Positions 24,552 to 33,701 of a stretch of 64,000 nucleotides of DNA are shown one piece after another. The stretch lies in NCBI RefSeq assembly GCF_037201965.1, contig NZ_CP147518.1:6379001-6443000 (forward strand), written 5' to 3'. The notes below the pieces were generated by a model. That model was not told the DNA's origin. It saw only the letters and a list, made by a program, of their open reading frames with translations, and did no database searches. Made by a program: the position numbers and the translations under genes. Each line of letters begins with the position of its first letter. Within the stretch, counting starts at the first letter, position 1. The DNA is from Spirosoma sp. SC4-14. Its GTDB lineage: Bacteria > Bacteroidota > Bacteroidia > Cytophagales > Spirosomataceae.

Positions 24552-26909
24552 ATGAAGCCATTTTTATGGGTCGTTATGCTGGTTCTTCCACTGAACATAG
24601 CGTATAGTCAGCCACTCACCCAAACCATCAAAGGAAAAATTCAGGATGCTCAGTCGGGTAGCGGTTTGCCCGGAGCTACCGTTCTATTGCTGAATGGAAC
24701 ACCTACAAAAGGAGCCGTATCGAATTCAGATGGCGAGTTCGCACTTACACAGATTCCGGTTGGCCGTCAGACATTAAAGATTACGTATATCGGCTATCGT
24801 GAACAGATTGTTCCGAATGTACTGGTCACTTCAGGCAAAGAAGTTGTCCTGACAGTCAGCCTTCAGGAAGAGGTGATTCAGGGGCAGGAAGTCGTCGTAA
24901 AAGCCAAACGCGACAACGGCCTGCTCAATAACGAATTCGCTACTCTCAGTGCCCGAACATTCAATGTGGAGCAAACGCGCCGATTTGCCGGTGGTCGTAA
25001 CGATCCGGCCCGCATGGCCGCCAATTTTGCGGGTGTAGTCAGTAACAACGATGCCCGTAACGACATTGTGATTCGGGGAAATTCGCCACTGGGCTTACTC
25101 TGGCGACTCGAAGGTCTCGATATCCCAAACCCCAGCCATTATGGTGGACTAAGTGCCACGGGAGGCCCCGTAACGATTCTGAACAACAACACACTGGCCA
25201 AATCGGACTTTCTGACGGGTGCTTTCCCGGCCATGTATGGCAATGCAACCAGTGGCGTTTTCGACCTTCAGCTACGGTCGGGTAATTCGTCGAAACGCGA
25301 ATATACGGGGCAGATTGGCTTTAATGGCTTCGAACTGGGGGCCGAAGGACCACTGGCTAAAGGGAAAAAAGCTACGTTTCTGATCAACTATCGGTATTCG
25401 GTACTGGCGGCTGTTAAAAAACTCGGTCTAAACTTCGGTACGGGCTCGGCCATTCCTTATTATCAGGACATGACCTTTAAACTCGATGTGCCGACCGGCC
25501 GCCCCGGCAACCGGTTTACCTTTTTCGGCATTGGCGGCAAAAGCAGTATCGACCTGCTTGCCGATCCGAAAGACACCACCAATTTTTATAACAACGGCAC
25601 TACCAACGACTATAACGAAACCAGTATGGGCGTGCTCGGAACCGGCTACACGCATTACCTCAACGACCGAACCTATCTGAAGTTTTCGCTAGCCGCGTCG
25701 GGAAGTACGTATGCCGTAAAAGACGATACACTAAATACCGAATCGCAGCCGTTTGCCCACTACCGCGATCACTCCAGCCAGGGTCGGCTGACGGGGCTGG
25801 TGCAGTTCAATCAGAAACTAAGCGCACGGCATACGCTGGCAGCGGGTGTTTACCTGCACCGATTGGCCTATACCTATGCCGACAGTGTGTTTTATCAGCT
25901 ACGCGTCTGGAAACCACTTCATGCCGAAACCGGGAGCACGGGTTTAATGCAGACGTATGTTCAGTGGCAGTTTCGCCCTTCTAATCGGTTAACCCTAAAT
26001 ACCGGCTTGCATGGAAGTTTCTTTATGCTTAACCACGCGTGTGCCATTGAGCCTCGTCTGGGTGTGCGTTACGATGTAGCCCCTCGCCAGACCGTGGCCT
26101 TCAGTGTGGGTATGCACAGTCAGTTGCAACCGCTTCAGCTATATTTTCAGAAGACGCGCCTGTCGGATACGCAGTTCATCGAAACCAACCGAAATCTATC
26201 GTTCACACGTAGTCTGCAAACGGTGGCTGGCTACGAAACAATCCTTGGCGAAGCCATTCGATTCAAAGCCGAAACCTATTACCAATATCTTTATAAGGTG
26301 CCGGTCCAACAACAACCATCCACTCAGTCGGCACTTAATTTTGGGGCGGGGTCTAGCTCTTCAGAACTCGACAGCCTGGTCAATTCGGGAGTAGGCCGCA
26401 ACTACGGTCTGGAGCTAACCCTCGAACGCCAATTCTCCGGCGGCTATTATTTCCTGAGCACGGTGTCGGTCTATGATTCAAAATATCGGGGCAGCGACAA
26501 CCTATGGCGCAATACCGCTTTCAACGGACATTATGTAGCCAATCTGCTGGCAGGGCGGGAGTTTCGGCTAAGCGAGAAAAACGCCCTTTCGGTCGATACC
26601 CGCATCAGTCTGGCCGGTGGCCGTTATTACACCCCAATCAATCTGGCAGCATCTATTCAGAAAGGCGAAGCGGTTTACGACGACACCCAGGCGTTTTCGC
26701 AGCGAATGAGCGATTACTTCCGAACTGACATCAAGCTGACCTACCGGCACAATGGCCACCGGATCACGCAGGAATGGTTTGTCGATTTCCAGAATGTAAC
26801 GAACGCCCGCAACATTTACACGCAGGTGTATGACGCCCGGTCGCAACGGGTTCGGACGCAGTATCAGTTAGGCTTCTACCCCAATTTCAACTGGCGTATT
26901 GAGTTTTAG
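24552..26909 (+). CDS. TonB-dependent receptor with carboxypeptidase-regulatory N-domain
   Basis: 785 residues, signal peptide at about 1-19 (ending AYSQ). Residues 24-115 form a carboxypeptidase-regulatory-like domain (IKGKIQDAQSGSGLPGATVLLL, SDGEFALTQIP). A plug-like domain follows (DPARMAANFAGVVSNNDARNDIVIRGNSP, then LDIPNPSHYGG), and from about residue 230 a series of amphipathic strands forms the outer-membrane barrel. It imports an unknown ligand across the outer membrane using TonB energy. It is followed 246 bases later by kinase and LytTR genes, which may respond to the same stimulus. It is distinct in sequence from the two other receptors in the window. Confidence 0.88.
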   Translation: MKPFLWVVMLVLPLNIAYSQPLTQTIKGKIQDAQSGSGLPGATVLLLNGTPTKGAVSNSDGEFALTQIPVGRQTLKITYIGYREQIVPNVLVTSGKEVVLTVSLQEEVIQGQEVVVKAKRDNGLLNNEFATLSARTFNVEQTRRFAGGRNDPARMAANFAGVVSNNDARNDIVIRGNSPLGLLWRLEGLDIPNPSHYGGLSATGGPVTILNNNTLAKSDFLTGAFPAMYGNATSGVFDLQLRSGNSSKREYTGQIGFNGFELGAEGPLAKGKKATFLINYRYSVLAAVKKLGLNFGTGSAIPYYQDMTFKLDVPTGRPGNRFTFFGIGGKSSIDLLADPKDTTNFYNNGTTNDYNETSMGVLGTGYTHYLNDRTYLKFSLAASGSTYAVKDDTLNTESQPFAHYRDHSSQGRLTGLVQFNQKLSARHTLAAGVYLHRLAYTYADSVFYQLRVWKPLHAETGSTGLMQTYVQWQFRPSNRLTLNTGLHGSFFMLNHACAIEPRLGVRYDVAPRQTVAFSVGMHSQLQPLQLYFQKTRLSDTQFIETNRNLSFTRSLQTVAGYETILGEAIRFKAETYYQYLYKVPVQQQPSTQSALNFGAGSSSSELDSLVNSGVGRNYGLELTLERQFSGGYYFLSTVSVYDSKYRGSDNLWRNTAFNGHYVANLLAGREFRLSEKNALSVDTRISLAGGRYYTPINLAASIQKGEAVYDDTQAFSQRMSDYFRTDIKLTYRHNGHRITQEWFVDFQNVTNARNIYTQVYDARSQRVRTQYQLGFYPNFNWRIEF

Positions 26910-26922
26910 GCAGCTAGTAGGT

Positions 26923-26946
26923 AGCCGCTTCATGCAGGGAGCGGCT
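26923..26946 (+). terminator. Weak hairpin after the TonB receptor gene
   Basis: agccgct (26923-26929) and agcggct (26940-26946) pair, 7 bp with a 10-base loop, followed by tatttgtt. A modest intrinsic terminator candidate 13 bases after the stop. Confidence 0.4.
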
Positions 26947-27155
26947 TATTTGTTATTCAGCCCCTCATACCATCACACTCCATTGGAGTGGTTCAGAAGC
27001 AGATTTTTCGGTTTCTTCGGCTTAATTGGCCATTTCATCCACAGCTAATTTATTTGCGATCGATAAACGATTAGCTTGCGACCACGTTTTTCGCAAACGT
27101 TTTTTTACAAAACCACCGACTAATTTAGCCGAACTGGTCATTTATAGTACTGTCA

Positions 27156-27770
27156 ATGTTTGAAGGGAACCCACTGTCGAATGATCATTTCCGGGCCCAG
27201 TTTACGGCCTTAAAAGAACAGATAAGCCCTCATTTTCTGTTCAATAGCTTAAGTGTGCTTTCATCGCTGGTTCGAAAAGACCCCGATCTGTCGGAGCGGT
27301 TCATCGATCACCTGGCCCGTGTCTATCGTTATTTGCTCGAACACCGCGACGACGAACACATCACCCTGGCGACTGAACTGGATTTTGCCCGCTCATTTGC
27401 CTTTTTGCAGGAGGTCCGATTTGTCCGTAAGTTTCGGGTACAATTTCCCGATCTGTCGGCCATTGCTGCGTATACACTGTTGCCGTTTACCTTACAGTTA
27501 TTAATCGAAAACGCCATTCGACATAACCGTATGTCGGCCAGCGAACCGCTGGTTATTACAATAGCCGTAGAAAACGACCAGTATCTGCGCGTTTCGAACA
27601 ACCGACAGCTCCGAACCCAGCCCGACACGCTAACCAGTGGACAAACCAGTAGAAGTCTGGCCAGCATTCGTCAGCGCTATGCTATGCTCACGGGGTTGCC
27701 CGTATTGGTCGATGACGCCGACGACAATTTTTTTACGGTACGGATTCCGTTACTTAAAGCCACCCGCTGA
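27156..27770 (+). CDS. Sensorless LytS-type histidine kinase
   Basis: 204 residues with no membrane segment and no input domain. The His_kinase motif QISPHFLFNSLSVLSSL places the phosphoacceptor His near residue 27, followed by LLEHRDDEHITLATELDFARSF and the N-box LQLLIENAIRHN of the ATPase domain. The G2-type region is weak, and the ATPase portion is short (ends FFTVRIPLL). It is the first of three same-strand genes; the gap to the PAS kinase is 33 bases. It probably phosphorylates a LytTR regulator, the natural partner being the one encoded at 29390. The lack of any sensor suggests it needs an external input, perhaps through another protein. Confidence 0.85.
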   Translation: MFEGNPLSNDHFRAQFTALKEQISPHFLFNSLSVLSSLVRKDPDLSERFIDHLARVYRYLLEHRDDEHITLATELDFARSFAFLQEVRFVRKFRVQFPDLSAIAAYTLLPFTLQLLIENAIRHNRMSASEPLVITIAVENDQYLRVSNNRQLRTQPDTLTSGQTSRSLASIRQRYAMLTGLPVLVDDADDNFFTVRIPLLKATR

Positions 27771-27803
27771 TCGAAGAACCCATTTGCTCAACCGATTTTT
27801 TGC

Positions 27804-29393
27804 ATGAACGAACATACTTCCTCTACTATCCATAAACCGGTAGAATCAGCCTTAGAGAGCCAGCTTGGTATTTTTCGGGCGCTGATCGAGCATAGTTCGG
27901 ATGTGATTATCATATCGGACGAAAACGGAATTGAGCGGTATATCAGCCCGTCGATTACCAACGTATTAGGCTACCAACCCGAAGAACTTCTCTCGCAAAG
28001 TCAATACTTGCTGCATCACCCCGACGACCGCGACCGGGTGCGCGACATTTTTTTCGGGTTTGTAAAAAGCCAGAGCAAGACACCGATTTCGTTTACATGG
28101 CGGTTTCTGCATAAAGATGGAAGCTGGCGCTGGATTGAAGCAACGGCGTCCAATCAACTGGATAATCCACTGATTCAGGGCATCATTCTCAACTTCCGGG
28201 ACATATCGGAACGAAAAGCGCTCGAAGCCCGCATCGAACGTGATAGCATTCGATTCCGGGCTATTATGGATGCTATTCAGGATCAGATCCAGATTTTCGA
28301 TGCCAATGGCAAGCTTTTGTTCGCCAACAAAATTCCCGACTATCTGGGTAATTCTCCTGAGCAAATCAACGAACGCGATGGGCTACTGTGGTTTGTTCAT
28401 GAAGATGACCGTGAACGGGTCATTCTGGAATTTACGCAGCTCCTTACGGGCGAGGCAACCGAAGTACTGACCCAATACCGGGTTAGCAATCCACTCGGTG
28501 CTCCGCGTTATGTGGAAACCTTTGCATCGAATCAGCTAGCTAACGAAGCCATTGGCGGCATTCTGGCCAATGTGCGGGACATTACCGAACGCAAAGAATT
28601 TGAAGAAGCCCTTCGGCTGGCTAAAGAAAAAGCCGAAGCTGATGCGCTCGAAATTGAACGCAGCAATCTGGAAATCCGGCTCAGGAACCGCGATTTAAAG
28701 AAACTGAACGACGAAAAGAACGAACTGCTACAGATTGTATCACACGATCTAAAAAACCCGCTCTATAACCTCCAGCACGAGGTAAAGGGCATTCTGACAT
28801 CACCAGCCGAAGCTATCTTACACGCACAGCGTGCCCTGGCATGTGCCGATAAAATGTTGACGCTCATTAACAACTTCCTGAGTATTCACACAATCGAATC
28901 GGGACGAATGATGCTACAGATAGAACCCGTCGACCTACAAGCACATCTTAAGCAGGTATTGGCGAGTTATCAGGAACCGTTGAAAGCCAAACAGCTTTCG
29001 CTCCAGTTGAACCTTCCTCAAACACCGGCCGTTGTGCTGGCCGATGCAGCCGCACTTACGCATGTGCTCGACAACCTGATTTCCAATGCCCTGAAATACT
29101 CGCCACGCGGAGGACAGGTTTACTTACAAATCACAACCACGCCTGGCGCCATAACGCTTCGCGTGCAGGATTCGGGCGCAGGCGTACCGCTGGACGAAGT
29201 AGAACGGCTTTTTCAGAAATTCACGAAATTATCGACCAAACCAACCGAAGGCGAAAGCTCCAATGGACTCGGACTAGCCATTGCCCGCAAGCTGATTAAA
29301 CTTCAACAAGGCGACATCTGGTATGAACACCATCCGGGCAAAGGAGCCACATTTGTTATCGAACTACCAACGCCTAATCACTCAATTGTATGA
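27804..29393 (+). CDS. PAS-PAS sensor histidine kinase, cytoplasmic
   Basis: 529 residues, no membrane segment. Two PAS/PAC units at about residues 23-145 and 148-270 (each ending in an RDI(S/T)ERK motif, NFRDISERKAL and NVRDITERKEF). A short coiled coil leads to the HisKA box at about 307 (ELLQIVSHDLKNPLYNL, His near 314). The HATPase_c domain has the N-box LDNLISNALKYSPRGG, the G1 box VQDSGAGVP and G2 SSNGLGLAIARKLIK. The PAS domains suggest sensing a small cytoplasmic signal or redox state. Its stop codon overlaps the start of the LytTR regulator (ATGA), so the two are translationally coupled. Confidence 0.93.
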   Translation: MNEHTSSTIHKPVESALESQLGIFRALIEHSSDVIIISDENGIERYISPSITNVLGYQPEELLSQSQYLLHHPDDRDRVRDIFFGFVKSQSKTPISFTWRFLHKDGSWRWIEATASNQLDNPLIQGIILNFRDISERKALEARIERDSIRFRAIMDAIQDQIQIFDANGKLLFANKIPDYLGNSPEQINERDGLLWFVHEDDRERVILEFTQLLTGEATEVLTQYRVSNPLGAPRYVETFASNQLANEAIGGILANVRDITERKEFEEALRLAKEKAEADALEIERSNLEIRLRNRDLKKLNDEKNELLQIVSHDLKNPLYNLQHEVKGILTSPAEAILHAQRALACADKMLTLINNFLSIHTIESGRMMLQIEPVDLQAHLKQVLASYQEPLKAKQLSLQLNLPQTPAVVLADAAALTHVLDNLISNALKYSPRGGQVYLQITTTPGAITLRVQDSGAGVPLDEVERLFQKFTKLSTKPTEGESSNGLGLAIARKLIKLQQGDIWYEHHPGKGATFVIELPTPNHSIV

Positions 29394-30160
29394 ACGTACT
29401 GATCATTGAAGACGAAGATTTTACGGCCGACCGGCTCGAAGAACTGGTTCACCAATACGATGCCAGTATTACGATACTTGCCAAACTGCCGTCAGTACGC
29501 GATACGGTGCAATGGCTCCGTGAGAATTTATCGACGAACCGACCGCAACCCGATCTGATTTTTATGGACATCCACCTCGAAGATGATCTGTGTTTCCGCA
29601 TCTTCGAGCAGGTTCACCTGCCCGTTCCGGTTATTTTTACTACGGCTTTCGATGAGTACATGATCAAAGCCTTTCGGGTCAACAGCATCGATTACCTGTT
29701 AAAACCCGTCAATTATGAGAGTCTTGTAGCTGCCATGCAAAAATACCAGTCGTTGAAACGGCAATTTTCGCAGACCGATCTGGATACGCTGAAAGAAGCG
29801 ATGGGCATTCGCAGGGCGGACTATAAAACCCGGTTTCTGATCAACGTAGGAACCCGGCTACGCACCATCGAAACGATCGACATTGCGTACTTCTACAGCG
29901 AAGAAAAAATTACGTTTCTGGTCACCAAAGACAACCAGCGGCTTCCTATCGACTACAGTCTCGACAAACTGGCCCCCATGCTGAACCCTGTCGATTTTTT
30001 CCGGGCGAATCGACAGTTTCTGCTGTCGCTGCCCGCCATCAAAAACATCCATACTTACTCCAACAGTAAACTTAAACTGGAACTAACACCCGATCCCAAA
30101 ACAGAGGTGTTCATCAGCAAAGAGAAAGTTTCTTCGTTTAAGGACTGGTTGGATACCTGA
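29390..30160 (+). CDS. LytTR-family response regulator
   Basis: 256 residues. The receiver domain (1-125) has the acidic pair ED near 8-9, the phospho-acceptor Asp in LIFMDIHLEDD, the TTAF motif and Lys in DYLLKPVNYES. The LytTR DNA-binding domain (about 145-250) has FLINVGTRLRTIETIDIAYFYSEEK and FRANRQFLLSLPAIKNI. The ATG overlaps the stop of the preceding PAS kinase by 4 bases. Two kinases, a LytS type and a HisKA type, sit directly upstream, so this regulator may integrate both. LytTR proteins usually activate transcription from direct-repeat sites. Confidence 0.94.
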   Translation: MNVLIIEDEDFTADRLEELVHQYDASITILAKLPSVRDTVQWLRENLSTNRPQPDLIFMDIHLEDDLCFRIFEQVHLPVPVIFTTAFDEYMIKAFRVNSIDYLLKPVNYESLVAAMQKYQSLKRQFSQTDLDTLKEAMGIRRADYKTRFLINVGTRLRTIETIDIAYFYSEEKITFLVTKDNQRLPIDYSLDKLAPMLNPVDFFRANRQFLLSLPAIKNIHTYSNSKLKLELTPDPKTEVFISKEKVSSFKDWLDT

Positions 30161-30364
30161 TTCCCGAAGCGGTATTCACGGTTCAGCATCGTATTCGGTC
30201 AGTTCCTCGGTCAACTGGCCGCTTGAGCAATAAATCCGGGCAAACACCTGGCTAATGGGGAGTTTGCAACTGACCGGACGGACGGTCCCAAAACGCACCA
30301 TTCAGCCATCACGGCTGATGCCGACTTAAACTCCAATAATCATGAAAAGAATTTACTAGACCGC

Positions 30365-30565
30365 ATGGCTGTCGAAGAAATCATGGTTCATGCACAACAG
30401 TTGAACCCTACAAGCAAAGCCCAGCGGGGCTTAATGAACAACATCCAAATGCATTATCACTCCAGGCTGGCCAACCGTCAGATTCTGGATGACGATATGG
30501 AACATGAATTACCTGTAGAAAAATCTGGCACAGTAACAAAGACCCGTACCCATCGCTCATATTAA
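30365..30565 (+). CDS. Small polar protein, uncertain
   Basis: 66 residues (MAVEEIMVHAQQLNPTSKAQ...), hydrophilic, with no recognised motif. It has a start and reading frame in a region otherwise non-coding, but evidence beyond the open frame is limited to its plausible amino-acid composition. It is 205 bases after the LytTR gene; that gap contains a few short inverted repeats (cagccatcacggctg) and nothing else recognised. Confidence 0.35.
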   Translation: MAVEEIMVHAQQLNPTSKAQRGLMNNIQMHYHSRLANRQILDDDMEHELPVEKSGTVTKTRTHRSY

Positions 30566-30816
30566 AATAACCTTACCTTTCCAGGCCTTCAAGTCTACCT
30601 TTTAATAGGTTTATAAAATTTCCCTGCGTTACTTCTTGATTATTAGTTAGTCTTAAGTTTATCGTTTCCCGACCAGCCCTGTTATTCAATGGTTTTCAAG
30701 CCGTTTCTGAGCAATGCTCCCGGCGTCTGAAAAACAGAAGTAACAGAGAGAAAGCCTTTAAACTGAAGGCATCAATTAGGTGGGCCGATACTGATTTTTT
30801 AGCGTATCCATTCACT

Positions 30817-31095
30817 ATGTATTCTAGTTTGTATTCTTCGGAATCCACTATGGAAGTCGAGAAACCACTTTATTATATTAGTATCGACGAATTGGAAATT
30901 GTCTTAAAAACATTGCCCGCCAATCCAGAGAATCGACTACAGTTTATATCGCTGCCCATTGCGCTCCTGAGCGAAAATGGACAGCTACAGAAATATGTGC
31001 TTGAATTTGACTGGAACAGTTCCTGCAACGACTGGGAGATGCGCCAGGGGCAACCCATAGTCATTACCGTTAGCAACCGCCTGGTAGGTATCTGA
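30817..31095 (+). CDS. Small protein of unknown function
   Basis: 92 residues; a later start at 30850 (MEVEKPLYY) is also possible. The sequence YYISIDELEIVLKTLPANPENRLQFISLPIALLSENGQLQ looks like a small alpha/beta fold with no signal or membrane segment. I do not recognise a family. It is convergent with a methyltransferase gene whose stop lies 19 bases downstream, with no strong terminator between them. Confidence 0.5.
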   Translation: MYSSLYSSESTMEVEKPLYYISIDELEIVLKTLPANPENRLQFISLPIALLSENGQLQKYVLEFDWNSSCNDWEMRQGQPIVITVSNRLVGI

Positions 31096-31113
31096 TATGG
31101 TTAACTTGACAAT

Positions 31114-31896
31114 TTATTTCGTTGCTATATAGAAGAAGTCGAGGCTGCCTGCCGGATCATTACTGACCAGATAGTCAGTATAATTTATTTCGGAAGCAAT
31201 TCCATCAGCCTTCAACAGCCGATTCCGGTTCAGCCGATTCATCAGATCATAAGGCACTTGCAGCAACCGGCGGGGCAGTTTATACTGAAGATTGAAAATA
31301 TCGAAGCGTGTCAGCTTTTTCACCGACTCTTTGTTTTGCTCATAATAGGTCATCACCTTGCCATTACCGTGAATTCCTTTCGCATCAATCGTTGAGAAAT
31401 AACGACCGATCAGGTTTTTCAGCCCATCAGCATAGTATTCACGCACATGCCACGGGTTTCGGGTCAGCGAAAACGTTTTATTGACCGTTGTCAACAACAG
31501 CTTACCGCCAGGCTTCAAGACCCGATGAGCCTCCCGAATAAACAGATCGTCGTTTTCGATATGTTCAATTACCTGAAACGTTACAATAAAATCGAACGTA
31601 TTGTCGGCAATAGGTTTACCGTTTGGCCCGGTAAGGGGCGGAATATTGGCAGCAATAAACGTTGATTTCGGATATTCGGCGCTGAGTGCAGCAATCAGTT
31701 CGGCATTTTTATCGATGCCTGTATAGTGATCGGCCGCCTGCGTGAGCAATTCCAGACCCCGCCCCCAGCCGCAACCAATTTCGAGCACGTTACCGCTTAC
31801 GCTATTAGCCGCTTCGACATATGGGAACAATAGACGCTGATGAACGGGATTATCTGAAGCGATTTCGGCGGATGTTATTTCAGTAGTTTTGTACAT
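31114..31896 (-). CDS. Class I SAM-dependent methyltransferase
   Basis: 260 residues. Motif I VLEIGCGWGRGLELL binds SAM; the acidic residue at the end of strand 2 is in YTGIDKNAEL; DFIVTFQVIEHIENDDLF is motif II; HRVLKPGGKLLLTTVNKT is motif III. The fold is the Methyltransf_11/25 type. A C-terminal extension of about 80 residues may select the substrate, which is unknown. It may act on a small molecule or a glycan. A TAATTTTG box on the minus strand about 119 bases upstream (32022-32015) could be its -7 element, though no -33 partner is clear. Confidence 0.87.
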   Translation of the reverse strand: MYKTTEITSAEIASDNPVHQRLLFPYVEAANSVSGNVLEIGCGWGRGLELLTQAADHYTGIDKNAELIAALSAEYPKSTFIAANIPPLTGPNGKPIADNTFDFIVTFQVIEHIENDDLFIREAHRVLKPGGKLLLTTVNKTFSLTRNPWHVREYYADGLKNLIGRYFSTIDAKGIHGNGKVMTYYEQNKESVKKLTRFDIFNLQYKLPRRLLQVPYDLMNRLNRNRLLKADGIASEINYTDYLVSNDPAGSLDFFYIATK

Positions 31897-32174
31897 ATAG
31901 TTCCTATGACGCTGGCTATTGGATTACAGATTTTGGACTGCCGGCCAATGCTCTAGGGCCCGGAATCCAATACCTAACGTTTATTCCCAACGTCCTTATT
32001 TGCAATTCAATCTACAAAATTAGTCTTTTGTAATAAGTAAAAGAAAAATGAGCGATCCATTACGCAACTAAGGCTATTTTTTCGTTATAAGTAAACGATT
32101 CGGAAGGACAACTTTTGAGTAGCAAAACCTTACGGCACAAAAACGCCCTACGGCTCAGAAATTCAGTATAATTT

Positions 32175-33590
32175 ATGCGCATTCTATCTGCCTTATTATT
32201 CATTCTGTTACTGTCGGCCTGTTCATCGAGTAAGAAAACCCGACAAGCTCGCATAAATGCCGACTACGACGCCCGCGCGGCCAGATCGTCTCAGCGTAGT
32301 TCCTCATCGACGGACACACGACAGTCTTCACCTGCAACAGCCATACCAACCACAGCCGCTCCTGTCAAAATAAATGAAGGCCCGGCCAATAGCCCCAGTT
32401 CAACCCCAACGGGCGGCCCCAAACAGGTGGGAGAATGGATTGTAACCTCGATCAAAGGTAAATTTCTGGCTATCGATACGAGCGCCGTCCGCATCTATAT
32501 GGACCTTACGGCCAGAACCCCAACTGGCCAGGCGGTTCTTAATCCGAGCGACTTTATTGAGCATTTTCAAATTGCCTATGTTATGTATCCCGATTATAAC
32601 AATCGCGAACGACTGGGCTACGGAACCGTTCCACTCACGACCGAAACAGTCGGGCGCGATGGCAATTATCTGACGCTAAGGTTTGATATAAAACGACCGA
32701 AAGATGCAGCCAGCGCCATTCTGCTCACCGAAATAACCGAAACTAACACCGGCACCAAAGCCCGTAACGACCTTCCGCTGCGATTCAGACCCACTAAACT
32801 CAGCGATCGGTTTACCCTCTTTGATAAAGATGGAAACCAGCCCCAACTCCGCAATTATGTGAATGTTGGCGATACGGTAATGATTCGGGACGTAAACGGC
32901 ACCAGTAAACCACTTTTTGGCTTCCGGTATCGCCATGACTTCGATGCGGCTTCGTCGCCAATGAATACATCGTCTAAACCAACAGCCCGGACTCTGTCTG
33001 TCGACTCCACCTTAACCATCAATACTAACCAGCCATTTGTGATTCCGCACGAAGGATTGTATTACTTCATGGAAGACACCACGGCCGAATCGGGAATTGG
33101 TCTGTTTGTGGCCGATAAGCGATTTCCGAAAATGACTCGCCCCGAAAAGTTGATTAAACCAGTGCTTTATATGAGTACCAGCAGCGAAATTGCTGAACTG
33201 AATCAGGCACAGGACACAAAAAAAGCATTTGACCGCTATTGGTTAAGCCTGATGTCGGGTAATGAAGAGGTAGCCCGCAAAACGCTGAAAGCGTATTTCG
33301 ATCGTGTTGAAGAAGCCAATCGTCTGTTTACGACCTATAAAGAAGGCTGGAAAACCGACAAAGGTATGATTTACATCGTGCTGGGCCCACCCGATCGTGT
33401 ACAACGGAACCGAGAACGCGAAGTATGGGTTTATAATCGCCGGGCTAATGTATCGGAAGTGAATTTTACCTTTACCAAGAAACAGAATCAATTCGTCGAT
33501 GATCATTATGAGCTGGTGCGTTACATCGAGTATCAACCAATCTGGTATCCCATCGTCGAAGCCTGGAGAACCGGCGCCATTCGCGAATAA
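32175..33590 (+). CDS. GWxTD domain lipoprotein
   Basis: 471 residues. The N-terminus MRILSALLFILLLSAC is a lipoprotein signal (Cys16), followed by a Ser/Thr/Pro/Ala-rich linker to about residue 75. The middle is a beta-rich domain. The C-terminal GWxTD domain has GWKTDKGMIYIVLGPPDRV near residue 395, the family signature, then EVWVYNRR and FTFTKKQNQFVDDHYEL. GWxTD proteins are common in Bacteroidota and related phyla; their function is unknown, but some occur near gliding or cell-envelope genes. It lies 111 bases before rlmB, separated by a repeat-rich spacer. Confidence 0.88.
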   Translation: MRILSALLFILLLSACSSSKKTRQARINADYDARAARSSQRSSSSTDTRQSSPATAIPTTAAPVKINEGPANSPSSTPTGGPKQVGEWIVTSIKGKFLAIDTSAVRIYMDLTARTPTGQAVLNPSDFIEHFQIAYVMYPDYNNRERLGYGTVPLTTETVGRDGNYLTLRFDIKRPKDAASAILLTEITETNTGTKARNDLPLRFRPTKLSDRFTLFDKDGNQPQLRNYVNVGDTVMIRDVNGTSKPLFGFRYRHDFDAASSPMNTSSKPTARTLSVDSTLTINTNQPFVIPHEGLYYFMEDTTAESGIGLFVADKRFPKMTRPEKLIKPVLYMSTSSEIAELNQAQDTKKAFDRYWLSLMSGNEEVARKTLKAYFDRVEEANRLFTTYKEGWKTDKGMIYIVLGPPDRVQRNREREVWVYNRRANVSEVNFTFTKKQNQFVDDHYELVRYIEYQPIWYPIVEAWRTGAIRE

Positions 33591-33592
33591 TT

Positions 33593-33684
33593 GTCATTGT
33601 CGTCATTGTAGCATATTCGTCATTGGTCATTTAGCCTTCGGCGTCATTGGCATGTTTTCAAATGACCAATAACCACTAAATGAC
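33593..33684. repeat. gtcattg word repeats with nested hairpins
   Basis: gtcattg occurs at 33593, 33602, 33619 and 33643. Attggtcatt (33622-33631) pairs with aatgaccaat (33661-33670), and the overlapping gtcatttag (33626-33634) pairs with ctaaatgac (33676-33684), so two alternative hairpins can form. It fills the gap between the GWxTD gene and rlmB and shares the gtcattg word with the hairpin at 2464. Confidence 0.6.
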
Positions 33685-33701
33685 TATTTTATATCACATT
33701 A

